Assembly (NCBI RefSeq): GCF_025766255.1
Contig: NW_026516735.1
Span: 1-64,000 of the forward strand
Reading direction: 5' to 3'
Length of the DNA stretch: 64,000 nucleotides
Origin: Zychaea mexicana
Taxonomy: Eukaryota; Mucoromycota; Mucoromycetes; Mucorales; Lichtheimiaceae
This document shows positions 46,644 through 57,517 of the stretch, one piece after another. Within the stretch, counting starts at the first letter, position 1. Each line of letters opens with the position of its first letter. The notes under the pieces are model-generated. The model was not told where the DNA came from. It was given only the letters and a program-made list of their open reading frames with translations, and ran no database searches. Both the position numbers and the translations under genes were made by a program.

Positions 46644-47790
46644 AGTTGCAAAGTTCTTTGTTTCATCTTGGTTTTTTATCTTCCTCAAAAACTGAAAGCG
46701 AGAGTGTGTGCAAAGAGGTACGTATATGTTCGCCGCTGACAGACCTTTGTGCTATTTCTTTTATTTGTAGGAACTGTGGAGGAGTAGGTTCTGTCGGGAA
46801 CTGAGGCTTGTGGACAAGAAAGGGAGAGGTGTAGGTTCTGCCGGGAACTGAGGCTTGCGGGGAACAAGGGAGGGCAACCTCCCTTGTGGAGGTACGTATA
46901 TGTTCGCCGCTGACAGACCTTTGTGCTATCATATTTCTTTTATTTGTAGGAACTGTGGAGGAGTAGGTTCTGTCGGGAACTGAGGCTTGTGGACAAGAAA
47001 GGGAGGAGTAGGTTCCGACGGGAACTGAGGCTTGCGGAAAACAAGGGAGGGCAACCTCCCTTGTGGAGGTACGTATATGTTCGCCGCTGACAGACCTTTG
47101 TGCTATCATATTTCTTTTATTTGTAGGAACTGTGGAGGAGTAGGTTCTGTCGGGAACTGAGGCTTGTGGACAAGAAAGGGAGGAGTAGGTTCCGACGGGA
47201 ACTGAGGCTTGCGGAAAACAAGGGAGGGCAACCTCCCTTGTGGGTACGTATATGTTCGCCGCTGACAGACCTTTGTGCTATCATATTTCTTTTATTTGTA
47301 GGAACTGTGGAGGAGTAGGTTCTGTCGGGAACTGAGGCTTGTGGACAAGAAAGGGAGGAGTAGGTTCCGTCGGGAACTGAGGCTTGCGGAAAACAAGGGA
47401 GGGCAACCTCCCTTGGGAACGGAGGATTCATAAAAGTCGAGGTACGTATATTCCCGCCGTTGGCAGACCTTTTTGATGTTTCTTTTATTTGTAGGAACTG
47501 TGGAGGAGTAGGTTCTGCCGGGAACTGAGGCTTGCGGAAAACAAGGGAGGGCAACCTCCCTTTGGAACGGAGGATTCATAAAAGTCGAGGTACGTATATT
47601 CCCGCCGTTGACAGACCTTTTTGATGTTTCTTTTATTTGTAGGAACTGTGGAGGAGTAGGTTCCGTCGGGAACTGAGGCTTGCGGGGAACAAGGGAGGGC
47701 AACCTCCCTTGAGGAACGAAGGATTCATAAAACTCGGTCGACTTGTCAAGCAACATCAAATAAACTTGGTTTCTTATTGTACTTTTATAA
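46588..47790 (+). ncRNA. Tandem exon-intron repeat array; putative spliced repetitive RNA
   Basis: Six intron-like segments lie at 46718-46770, 46892-46949, 47069-47126, 47244-47301, 47442-47494 and 47590-47642. Each starts GTACGTATAT, carries a branch-like CTGAC or TTGGCAG and a T-rich tract, and ends TTTGTAG. They are 53 or 58 nt long. Between them are near-identical exon-like units of 121, 119, 117, 140 and 95 nt starting GAACTGTGGAGGAGTAGGTT. A final unit is followed by AATAAA at about 47757. Most units are not multiples of three, so no long frame survives splicing, which favours a non-coding RNA. The opposite strand has proline-rich open frames, but these would run through the intron-like parts. 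Splicing and transcription are inferred. Confidence 0.5.
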
Positions 47791-48434
47791 ATAATGTCAT
47801 TGTAACTATTGGGCAGATCGAGTGACGATTGTAATAAACGCGATCTTTTTTTTATATCTTCCTACTGCCATTGCGCTTGGTACTTGTTGGTGCTTTCTCT
47901 GGAGCAGTTATGTAGTTGCAAATGAGCCTTTTTGTGCTTGAGTCGTCGAGAAAACCATAGGCTGTGCATTCGCATAGGTGCTCTCAAAAACAATACAGCT
48001 GGTTTACCATCACGACTATACAACAATGATTGCAAATTGCTGGTGGCAAAATAAAAAACCGTATCGCAAAGCAAACAGACCATCCTATATTCACATATAC
48101 ACGAACCAGATCGCCAACCCAAACTAAATGATGTTTGCCTTGATTTTCTTTGCAGTATAAAAGGCCCAGTACATACGCTCATTAGAAAAGTTACATCATC
48201 CAACTTGTTGGGTCCTGCCACCAATCTCTCAAGATTAATACTACTGATACACGTATACTAGTAATACTCATAGATAGATTGAATATGAAATGTACCATCA
48301 CTGCTTACGATTATACTAAGCTATCCCAACAAGTTATTAATATCTCTTGTCTCCAATAGCTTTCACCGGCGCCAAAGTTGCCAAGTTTTTAGAAGCGCAT
48401 TGTTTTGTGCTGCTAATGATGAGTCAAAATAATA

Positions 48435-49394
48435 CAGTTGTACCCCGGTTTTTGCAACCCCCGGGTTTGCAATTCCTCGTATATCTGCAACTTTTTTTGA
48501 AAAATCCAAAAAAAACTTAGTAGTTTCGCAAATTTGCAACTTGCAAATGAGTTTATACGATTTGCACGTTATCGGGGTAAAAACAGCTTCAATTTCTGCA
48601 ATATCAACTGAAAGAAGCATCTGTTGCGGATTATGAGGAATAAAATGATACGGTTACTGCAAGATAAATATGTAAATATGAAGATGTATTTATTGTCAAA
48701 ATAAAAATTATTACTTGGTAGTTGAGCCGGTAGAATCGGGACACATATATAGCACTGATTGGGTTGAATCAATAAAAGAAATGAAGAAGATATAAGAAAA
48801 AGTGAACACACTACATATAGATATAGAAATAAAATGTTTGCTCAAATGAGCTTTCAACTATATACATCGAAGAAGTCATCAAGGGATGATTGTCGGGAGA
48901 ATGATTGCTGCCTGAGACTCTCTTGAATCCTACGCAAAGACTTCTTTAAGTCGCAGTCATCGATATTATTTAAAAAGCTCAAAACTCCTGCAATTGCAAC
49001 CTGTTTTTCCTTTGACGTTGGCCCTGGAATAGGCGAATCAGCGCTTTCGTCCACCGCCCGCTCAAGTGCTCGTCGTAGGTTCGATCCTCTTGCTTAGAGG
49101 TGAACTTGTGGAACGATTTTGTCATGCTTAAAAGAGCTAATAATTATCAAACCACTAGACAGCTTAATAAAAGAACGGTCTTATATATGCAAGTAGTAAC
49201 ATTTAGAGCTGTATGAATATTCCCACAGAACGTATCGTACATAATCTCTGACAGATAAACAATGGGCTAGTGTTAATAGGATGACTTATCCAGTGTCTAT
49301 TTGAAGCAGAATTGTTTACCCCGTTACTTGCAAATCCTCACTTTTTGCAAAAAAAATCGGAAAACCCTCGGTTGCAAAAACCGGGGTACAACTG
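48435..49394 (-). mobile_element. Pogo/Tigger-like DNA transposon, internally deleted, 960 bp
   Basis: Terminal inverted repeats of 25 perfectly matching bases begin CAGTTGTACCCCGGTTTTTG at 48435, with the complement ending at 49394. A TA dinucleotide flanks both sides (48433-48434 and 49395-49396), as expected for Tc1/mariner/pogo insertions. Inside, the minus strand keeps the C-terminal end of a transposase. Secondary TIR-like sequence (TTGCAA-rich) follows on both sides. The orthologous empty site is kept in the left arm near 21362. Confidence 0.85.
48854..49054 (-). pseudogene. C-terminal fragment of a pogo/Tigger-type transposase
   Basis: Reads MDESADSPIPGPTSKEKQVA then VLSFLNNIDDCDLKKSLRRI and SRQSSLDDFFDVYS. 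The acidic/proline-rich linker and the closing QSSLDDFF helix resemble the region after the DDE catalytic core in Tigger/CENP-B-like transposases. The DNA-binding and DDE domains are absent, so it cannot move itself. Confidence 0.55.
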
Positions 49395-49430
49395 TAATGT
49401 GCTTAACTTTAATTTTCTTATTTTGAGATT

Positions 49431-52400
49431 GATTTACTCCCCTTCTTTGTCTTGTCATGATCGCCTGCTTTTCCAAACTACACCGAAACGGCATCCGGCA
49501 AGCCGGTTTTCAAGAGACATTCAGAAATGTGGTAAGGTCCGTACAATTTTTTTGTTAGCGTTGAAGTCTCAAAAATTACTTGGAGCTATACTACTGAAAT
49601 TCTTCATGCAATCTAGTAAAGCTACTTCGGATTTTTTGATTTGCTCGACTCTAATTCGATATCAATACTGGCGAAAGTATCAAAAGTAGGGAATGGTGAT
49701 AAGGAAACCCCGATCGGATCTATACGTTTACAGTAGTTTGATCCAAAAACGGTACATATTGTTGCATTTACTACTTCTCCACGAAAAGTGCAGTATCGAG
49801 TTTCTGGATAACACAACTACCGCTACTATGCTCCCCCTTTCTCTCACAGGTCAATTAATACTCGCGAGAGTGCAGGCTAGTACTCCTTTAAATTCCAAGT
49901 TCATACCAAACCATAAGTGTAGCTATACAATGAACTGTTTATGCATGCACTCATTCTAATTTTATTGATCCAGCTAATCTATAAAAAACTTGACAACGCA
50001 AAAAAAAGTCCATTTGTCGTAACCAGCTTTTTGATAGGTCGTACCTTCTTGGTTGAAACCGAGTGAGATGGGTAAGTGCCTAATTTGCACTGTACATACC
50101 TAAAGAGATGATTCAATGCCTTTGTGCCGTTCTTCTACTTTATTGTATATGTGTATATGTGTATAGCATGATGTGCCACATAAATTATTCATGGAGGTTA
50201 CGCGACAGAAATAATGCGAGGATGATAACTAAAATGATAAAAGAGTCATTCTTCGCCTGTAAGCGCGAGGGAGAAGTAACGCAAGCTCAAACGCCATTGA
50301 CAAGGTGGATTCCGTTTACGAAAAACGAATGGTCAAAACCAGGGAATAGCGGGAAAAAAGGCAATACCAGCGCGTTATAAAATATCGTATAAGCCTTTTT
50401 AAACCAAGCTTTGACAACGCGAATCCGCAGCAGTCGGTCAGGTCAAGCTTGACTTGAAGTCAAGCGTGTCTCAATTGCTGCCGTTGATGGCCATTTGTTT
50501 CAAATGGATCTTTGCATCACAGAAAAGAAAAACACAGACGCAACCTCGTTTCTTTCTTTCAAGAACTATAGCAGGGTCCGTGCGTAGAGAACACGGTGTC
50601 AAAGAGTTGCCACCGCTTCATATGCACTTGAAAGAGATCCTAAATCTCAATCAGTACAATCACAAACAAAGTACAAAAGTACATCACAAGGTCGATCAGT
50701 AAGCGAGAGATCTTTCTTTGTGAATTGGGATGTCATTACCCAACGGATTATCAACTTTTCGTTATAATAATCTTTTTGTCATTTTCTTATTGTATTTTAA
50801 AGAGAAACCCTCTTTTCTAGGAAGTTCCAATAGAAAAAGAGGGGAAAAACTCCTGCTGTCTCTTTTTTCCAGGAAGACAACAAAACCTGATCGAAGACGC
50901 AGGTAGTGAATGGTCGCTACGCAATGAGAGACCTTCGCCATTCACTAGTGGCGCCCGTGCCGTGTGTGCCCACAACGTCAACTAAGCACAAAGACGCCTC
51001 AAGGTTGTTGTATTACGTTGATGCAGCCCTAGGGCATGCTTCCAACAACCTTGCTACCGTTGAAGCATCTTTCGGGTGAAAATATCCACCTCGACTCGGC
51101 GGATAGCTTTCCAAGTCAAGGATTCACACAACACTTTGCGCTTCATAAAGTTTGTGTAAATGGAACTGAAGAAGAAAAAAAAATGGGAGGGATGGGGGGT
51201 TTTTGGTATTCTTATTCAGACAATTTTTTTTGCCGTCACGCTCGGGTCTTCAATGAAAATCCATCATTTTTGATTGGCTCCGCTCTGGTTGGCTCCTTTT
51301 ATGGACCGCTTATATCATATGACGCAACTTGGCCCAAAAGCAAAGGGAAGGGGAAGGAGATGTGTAAGTGATAGTCGTCGTGAAGAAGTCAAATACGCTA
51401 TAGCAGCAGTGATCGACATGCTATGTATGTTTCACCATGCCGATGTACCCTCCGATACTGTCGCCGCTTATTTTGAAAAGAAGCGTCGGTGCACACACCC
51501 AGCCTCCGCGTCAAATACAGGTACGTTTCGATTGCCAACTTTTTCAATGAGTACGCAAGAAAAAAAAAAGTGCGACTGAACAACTCAATTAGAAATGGCA
51601 AGGAAGAAAGACAGAATGCCAACGATGATTAAGAACGACGGATGAGTGCTCGTGTGCGATCTGGGAAGCAGTAACTGCTAATTTGCCAAGGACTCGCATC
51701 ATTTGCCCTGGCGGACCAGATATCTACAAGTGATAATGTGGATTCTGTCCGACCCATGGAGTATTTTGTTGAAATTCGCTCGACCCAATTCCTTCCAATT
51801 TTTCATAGGTTGCTGATTTGTTATGTACACGGTGGCGAAGGTGTGGCAAGCTCCTTTTGCGATTGGGTAATAGCGCTGTCATACTAGATGACGAGGACTG
51901 GTTATGTGTCATTCTATCAGGACCTTTCAATTCTACGATGCTTGGTTCTCCTGTTAGACTTTGCACTGCATTCTCTTTTAAAACCGCCTCGTTTTTACAC
52001 CTCTTGGGGCTTGGAAAACTCCTCGTTGTTGATACATCCTGTAGTTACTGGGAGTATTGCAATTAGACAATTGTCAAGAGCTCTACGTCATAAAACATAT
52101 TACCAAATTTGTTGACTAAACTCTTCTTTATCCGAATATACAAAGCTGTCTGTTCTCTCAAATTGATAAACACAACTGAATGCTTAATAAAAGGCAGCAG
52201 CTGATGGGCGCGACTCTATATCTACGCACTCATTATTCCCTGGATTGCGATCGCCTATTCTGGTGCTCCCGACGTTCAAGCTATACAAGTTCTGAGGTAC
52301 TCTCGTTTAAAAAGGAAGAGTCATTCTCACTTCTTTTACAAACTCTCAATCAAGGTCTTTCTTCATATTATCCACGATGCAAAACATACAGTTGATTAGG

Positions 52401-54122
52401 TTCATCGACTGCAAGTAGTACAATTAACAAGCGGTCAGTGTGTGGAGGATCAGCAAGTATATTACCAGGCTTCCTTGCTTTACGCCATTGCAAAAAGTAG
52501 TTCCTGGCCATTCGCACCGAAGCTTAAAAACAGTATGGTAAACTCGACGGAGCCCTGAAGTGCGCTAGTCGCCTATTGTGACGCTAGTGTTTTCTTCAAA
52601 AGCAACAACCTGAGCGAAGCGGTCGAAACATTTGATGATTTTGTTGGTCAATGTCATTATTATCCTCTTGGGGAGGTTGTGGGAATTTTCAAGCAGGCAA
52701 TACGTGATCCCAATATATAAAAGGCTTTTGAGCGCTCTCACATACTTTTACATGTCTTTGAATGACTGTAAATGCCGTTCAGGGAAGCATTAAGATATTG
52801 CAAACGCATCTGAAGGCGTCCATTTTATATTACATAATATATGCTCTTCAAGATCAATATTTGGTTCAAAAAGTTGGTGGTTATGAATGGCAGAAAAGCC
52901 ATGTCGTTGTTTGAGGGTCCGTTCATTGGAAGCTGGTGTTCCTTTTATTATAGTATGATATCAGTCTCAAAGTAAAGATGTTATCTCTCCTTTTGTTCGT
53001 GGGATGATGTTAGAAAAGGATTATCTGAAAGCAGCAATAATACATATCTTCTGTATTCTGCTGCTTATCATTTAATGCGGGACTGAACTGTAAGGCATCA
53101 AGCAATAAAACGAGCACCTTCTGTGTTGCAAACTTGCTGTACATGATCGACAACAGGTAGTATTGTTATGGTAGTGAAAGTGTTGAATAGTTGAGGAGTT
53201 TCATTTGTGCACATAATAAACAGAGTTGTAATTATGTAAGCGAAGATTGTTGTTAAATATCATATGTTAGCAGCGAGGATCCAAATTTGATGCATGATAT
53301 CACCTCAGTCTACCTCTTAACATCACCTTGCATGATGAATATTTGTTGGCTGAACAGCTGGAACAAATTCTATGTTCTAGAAAACAGTCGAACAATGACT
53401 CGTCAGTTACTGATCCATAGTAGAAAATAAATAGACTACATGAGATGATATCATATATAGTTTGATTGTACGTGTTCTTTATTGTTATAATATTTTCCCC
53501 ACGTTCATTCAGCAGTTTACAATGATACCCTAATACGTTTATTTACTTTGATAAAAAAAGCAAGAGCACTTTATGTGTTGGTTAGAGTAAGACGTATATG
53601 TATGTAATGAAATCACATAGAGGGGATGTAACAAACATGATTTGTATATAGAAAGATAGTAAAGGGCACAATACAACTACTTGTAGGGTTTGAGAAAAGT
53701 ACATATAACAACAGATGATAGAGGAAAAACGATATTGACGATACATCTTGTAATTATGTGCTACTTGTTGACGACCCTTTCCCGACATTACAATGTTTGC
53801 GGTCCTTCGTCTATGCTGTTTCACTTCTATGACTTTGCTTCCTTGTCTATGAGGCTTTCTAATTTTGATGTGTTCATGCTCCGTTTGTTGTTGTCGTCCG
53901 GTACCTCAATTCTTAAAACGTCCTTCCCATTGTTCCTGAAATGTACCGTATGTTAAAGTTTGGTATGTTGAAGCATAATATAACAAGAAGAATGCATGAA
54001 GCAATTCTTCGCTCGTGTCACGGATCCTTGCCTTCCAACTAAATATGCGCACGCTTCCTTCGTCTCTTGCATAACTTTCTTGCTCTCTCTCCCTCTCTAT
54101 TTCTTACCTCTCTTTTTTGTCA
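49431..54122. other. Gene-poor tract of decayed sequence
   Basis: No intact gene. Gene-like stretches interrupted by stops are seen on the plus strand: about 50454-50700 (HMHLKEILNLNQYNHKQS), 51385-51525 (RREEVKYAIAAVIDMLCMFH), 51720-52110 (LLLDFALHSLLKPPRFYTSW) and 52400-52720 (GQCVEDQQVYYQASLLYAIA; SALVAYCDASVFFKSNNLSE). A 9-base inverted repeat (AGTGAATGG/CCATTCACT) lies at about 50907-50949. These look like old transposon or gene remains; I cannot assign a family with confidence. Confidence 0.4.
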
Positions 54123-55336
54123 TTAGAAACCTGAATCGATAGCAAAATGATGACGTACTTGATGCTGCAGGCTCATTTCTTGCATTGCACGGATAGCGGC
54201 CTGAATAGTTCCTACAGCGCGTCGTGCAGCTATAACATGCGGTCTCAAAGTTGTAACTTGTGCAACTAGCCATTTTAGTGTGTCAGCGTCTTTCTATAAT
54301 ACATAATCGAATTAGTGAGCAGCTATCAAACTCCTTAACCAGCATTCACTTTGCTTTTTCGTCCTTCTGCATCCCAAACCAGCTAACCAATCATGACTTT
54401 TGCTGTACCATTAGTATACAGTATAATAGCAATTATTACCTGGGAAAACCTTGGGAGATTCCGCATATCTCTTTCCAGACCGTTGAATAGTCCGTCCAAC
54501 GTATGAAATTGTCTTTGCAGCGCATTTAACCACTCTTCCAACGTATAAAGCTGTCCTTGCAACTCGTTCAATCCTCCTTCCATGGTTTCAAAATGTCTTT
54601 GCATCCCGGTCAACCCTTCTTCCAACGTTTCAAAATGTCCTTGCAACCCGTCCAACCCTCCTTCCAACGTTTCAAAACGTCCTTGCAACCTGGTCAACCC
54701 TCCTTCCAACGTTTCAAAACGTTCTAGCAACGCGGTCAACCGTCTCTCCAACGGGTTATTACCATGATGCATTCTCATGGTTTCGAGTGCAGTGTCGATA
54801 GTATTCATGTTCCGGATGACCTGTTCGACCTATTTCGTTTTGATTATCGTTTCCCGAGGTATAAAAAATTTTAAATAGTAGAATAATGGAACTTGTGAGT
54901 ATCACTGCTTCTTTTGTTTCTCTCACGTCATTCACTCGCGCTAAATCGTGTCTGATATTCTCAAAGTAAACCAGGAATATGTAATTGTCGCAATTTTTTC
55001 ATGAAGGAGAAAACTTACCTGTTCTCTCAAAGCTTCAAGCTCTACTGCATTATCGGTGTCATGTGCGCCTGGTGCTGATGCGGGTGGTTGCATTATCAGT
55101 TGAGCGGCATGAATGGAAAGGTTGACGAAGGCAGAAAACCAAACAGTAAGAAAAATAAAGGTAACAAGGACGAGCACTGAAAGGTAAGTGAGCTCCTTCA
55201 ACGGTAGCTGTACAGTGACGTTCACTGCAACCAACTCTTGCTTCTCGAGTAAAATGGGGTTTTCGAAAAAAGTGGGATCTTTCAGTGGATTGTGGTCTTT
55301 GAATGGATTGTACATTTCGCATGAATTGTAAGACAT
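54123..55336 (-). CDS. Single-pass membrane protein with 14-residue coiled-coil repeats
   Basis: Exons are 55019-55336, 54440-54829 and 54123-54293; both introns are GT-AG in phase 0, giving 292 residues. The N-terminal 45 residues are polar (MSYNSCEMYNPFKDHNPLKD). One membrane segment follows (LTYLSVLVLVTFIFLTVWFS). Then comes a coiled coil whose core is six to seven copies of a 14-residue unit like RFETLEGGLTRLQG, that is two heptads each. The last exon continues helical (LKWLVAQVTTLRPHVIAARR, AIRAMQEMSLQHQVRHHF). No family recognised. An upstream in-frame ATG at 55411 would add 25 residues. It could be an organelle-surface tether or spacer, which is inference only. Confidence 0.72.
54475..54745 (-). 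repeat. 42-bp tandem repeats coding for the coiled coil
   Basis: Successive 42-base units (for example CAACGTTTCAAAATGTCCTT and near copies) repeat about six times and keep the frame of the membrane coiled-coil gene. The inner copies are nearly identical and the outer ones have diverged. Confidence 0.8.
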
Positions 55337-56769
55337 TATTTGTAATAATGAACTTAACGGGATAGTTTTTGGTTTTGTTGAACACAGTATATTTATACAG
55401 CTTTGTAACACTGATCATAAACAGCCAGAAATGACAAAGGCGTTCTTTGTCACCAAGAAGCACATGTATGCTCATCGTTGTTGCTAGACAATACCCGAAT
55501 GAAGCCATCATCGTCATATTTTACTATGAGTGAATCCACTCTTTGTTTCCCTGCGCCATGACGAATCATTAGCACACTACTTACATGTTTACTTCTGGGC
55601 TACCGACATCATCGCATTGTCACTCTCTTTTGGGGTGATATACATAGTAGATTATAGAATCTTTAAAATACTAGCATATCTTGCTCAGGAAGAAACAGCA
55701 CAATGATACTTTTTAGGTTGGCAATTAAAAGTCGAGGAGATCGGCTTCCTAGTGATATGTCCGCTTTACTTACAACGTGCATGGGTGCTAACCAGTGGCT
55801 GTTATACCACATCTCCTGCAGCGTTCATGGAACAGTCAACTTACCATCGCGTGAGGGGAGCAGCTTTAGCTGAAACGCGGGTTGTAGAGTTCATGCCGTT
55901 GCTTCCTGGAAAAGAAAGCCCGCCGATACTTACTCTGTTTAAATTTGCGACATATCGTCTTTAAACAATGGCAAAAATTGTTGCTAGTGTCAATGGCACA
56001 CAATGAGTATGAAGTGGTCAAATTTATTGGATCCCCCAAAGATAGCAGCAGCACTTTGCAGGCTTAAAGAACATTCTGCTGCAACATTTGTGCTCCCACC
56101 TCCCACAGTGAGTGTGATTCCACGCAGCATAGCTCCACGCAGACAATTCCTAGTTAGTAACGCATACTGCAGGTGTGTTTTCGTGTTTGCTGCGCTCTTC
56201 ATTGTACTCTTCAAGTAATATACAGCTCCCTCTTTAGTGAGGCAGTGGTTATGAATATCACAGTTTTCTTATATATTGAACTGTTGCCACTTGCGTCGTG
56301 GGTGGTATGTATCTTGACCGGAAGACTCACCGACCTTTAACTTGGCGCTGCAATATGAGTTTGATAATGTGTATCAAACCTCTATAGAAATCAACGCAGC
56401 AGCAAAATAATATAAAAGACGGTAAGGCCGAATGCTATCAGTATATGGTGGCAATCAACATAGCTCCCTTTGTTTATCCGATATTATGCATGACTTGTTT
56501 GAACGCATGGTCGTTCCCCGAAAAGCTGTCAAAGCGGGGATTTTACCCAAGGTGATTGGTCGATTGAACTGCTTACAAAGACTTTCCTCAATCGGAAAAA
56601 CTCTCATATAAATAATGCGGGGGGGGAAGGGACACGCAGAGCCACGTAAGCAATTTCACTCCGTCCCGTCCGACCCGCGAGTATATATAAAACCGCAAGT
56701 ATCAAAAAGCACAAAACGGAAGAAGTTTAACCTGTGTTTACTTTTTCATTTTTAAGAACAAAAAAACAA
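55337..56769. other. Divergent spacer, membrane coiled-coil gene / methyltransferase
   Basis: Scattered short frames only. A TATATAAAA near 56685 lies about 85 bases before the methyltransferase start and could be its TATA box. Confidence 0.4.
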
Positions 56770-57517
56770 ATGGTCGACTGGGAAAAGAAATGGCAAGATA
56801 AGGAAACGTTTTGGGACGCCGGCGAATCCAGTCCAGCTTTGGTCAAACTGTTAAAGGAGCATTCAGACTTGATTCCTGCCAAAGGTCGAGGTTTGGTGCC
56901 CGGTTGTGGAAGTGGTTATGATGTCGTACTCTTTGCCACCGAGGACCGACACATGACCGGTCTTGATATGAGCACCACTTGCATTGATTTGGTTAAAAAG
57001 GTTAGAAAGAATAACGATGCTGCCCCCATACGTAGAAACTCTCCTTTTTTTTTCTAATCAGAAAAATATTATCAGAAACGTGGCACCGGTGATGGAAAAT
57101 ACGATTTCATCTGCGATGATTTTTACAAGTTCAAAGTACCAGAAGGTGGCTACGACTTGGTATACGATTATACGTAAGTTTTACTACGACTGCTGTGCTA
57201 CCAAGCCTATAGATCATTTGGCTGATATATCCCTTCATTTTGATTCCCCTTCAAGCTTCCTTTGTGCTATGCCACCTACTATGCGTCCCGATTGGGCTGC
57301 ACGTATGGCTGAGATCATCAAGCCTGGCGGTGTGCTCGTTGCATTAATATTTCCACTCAGTGACAAAGGCACTCCAGGAAAACCTCCTCACACCGTCTCC
57401 GTTCCACTGTTTTATGAACTTCTTGGTGAAAACTTTGAAAACATCTTTTTGGAGGATGCCGAAGGCCATAAGGATCGTATTGGTGACGAGAAAATGAGCG
57501 TTTGGAGACGCAAGTAA
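56770..57517 (+). CDS. TPMT/HOL-type SAM-dependent methyltransferase
   Basis: A small cytosolic class I methyltransferase of the thiopurine/halide-thiol methyltransferase group, which transfers methyl groups from SAM to thiols, thiocyanate or halides. Exons are 56770-57000, 57076-57173 and 57256-57517; junctions close in frame and give 196 residues. It begins MVDWEKKWQDKETFWDAGES. SAM motif I is GRGLVPGCGSGYDVVLFA, and motif II-like GLDMSTTCIDL follows, then YDFICDDFYKFKV and YDLVYDYTFLCAMPPTMRPD. The sequence IIKPGGVLVALIFPLSD precedes the C-terminal VPLFYELL. Length is close to the family norm. The second acceptor choice (at 57075) was made by frame. The real substrate is unknown. Confidence 0.88.

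Larger units (their letters stand above)
44245..49430 (-). repeat. Right arm of the large inverted duplication
   Basis: The reverse complement matches the left arm: 44245-44525 against 23139-23420, and 46020-48431 against about 21360-22970. The match ends sharply at about 46019/22970 (ends ...CAAAGAACCG) before a 1.5-kb stretch present only here. The outer flank, after removing the pogo-like insertion, continues to align for some tens of bases (GTTAAGCACAT here, GCTAAGCGCAT on the left). The arm is longer than its partner because of extra tandem exon-intron units and retained gene sequence. Confidence 0.85.

Noticed and set aside
46663..47759. Proline-rich proteins on the minus strand of the repeat array (KPQFPTEPTPP units)
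   Set aside because: The frames run through the segments with strong plus-strand splice grammar and carry it unchanged. Open frames in a tandem repeat are expected by repetition, and no family is seen.
50930..50970. LTR end plus primer-binding site (TGGCGCCCGTGCCG after a hairpin)
   Set aside because: It resembles a tRNA primer site, but no paired LTR or gag/pol sequence is found on either side.
51890..52110. LINE reverse-transcriptase-like stretch (LLLDFALHSLL)
   Set aside because: Only a short match to the SPLLFxxALxxLL pattern from memory, with no YADD box nearby; too weak to call.
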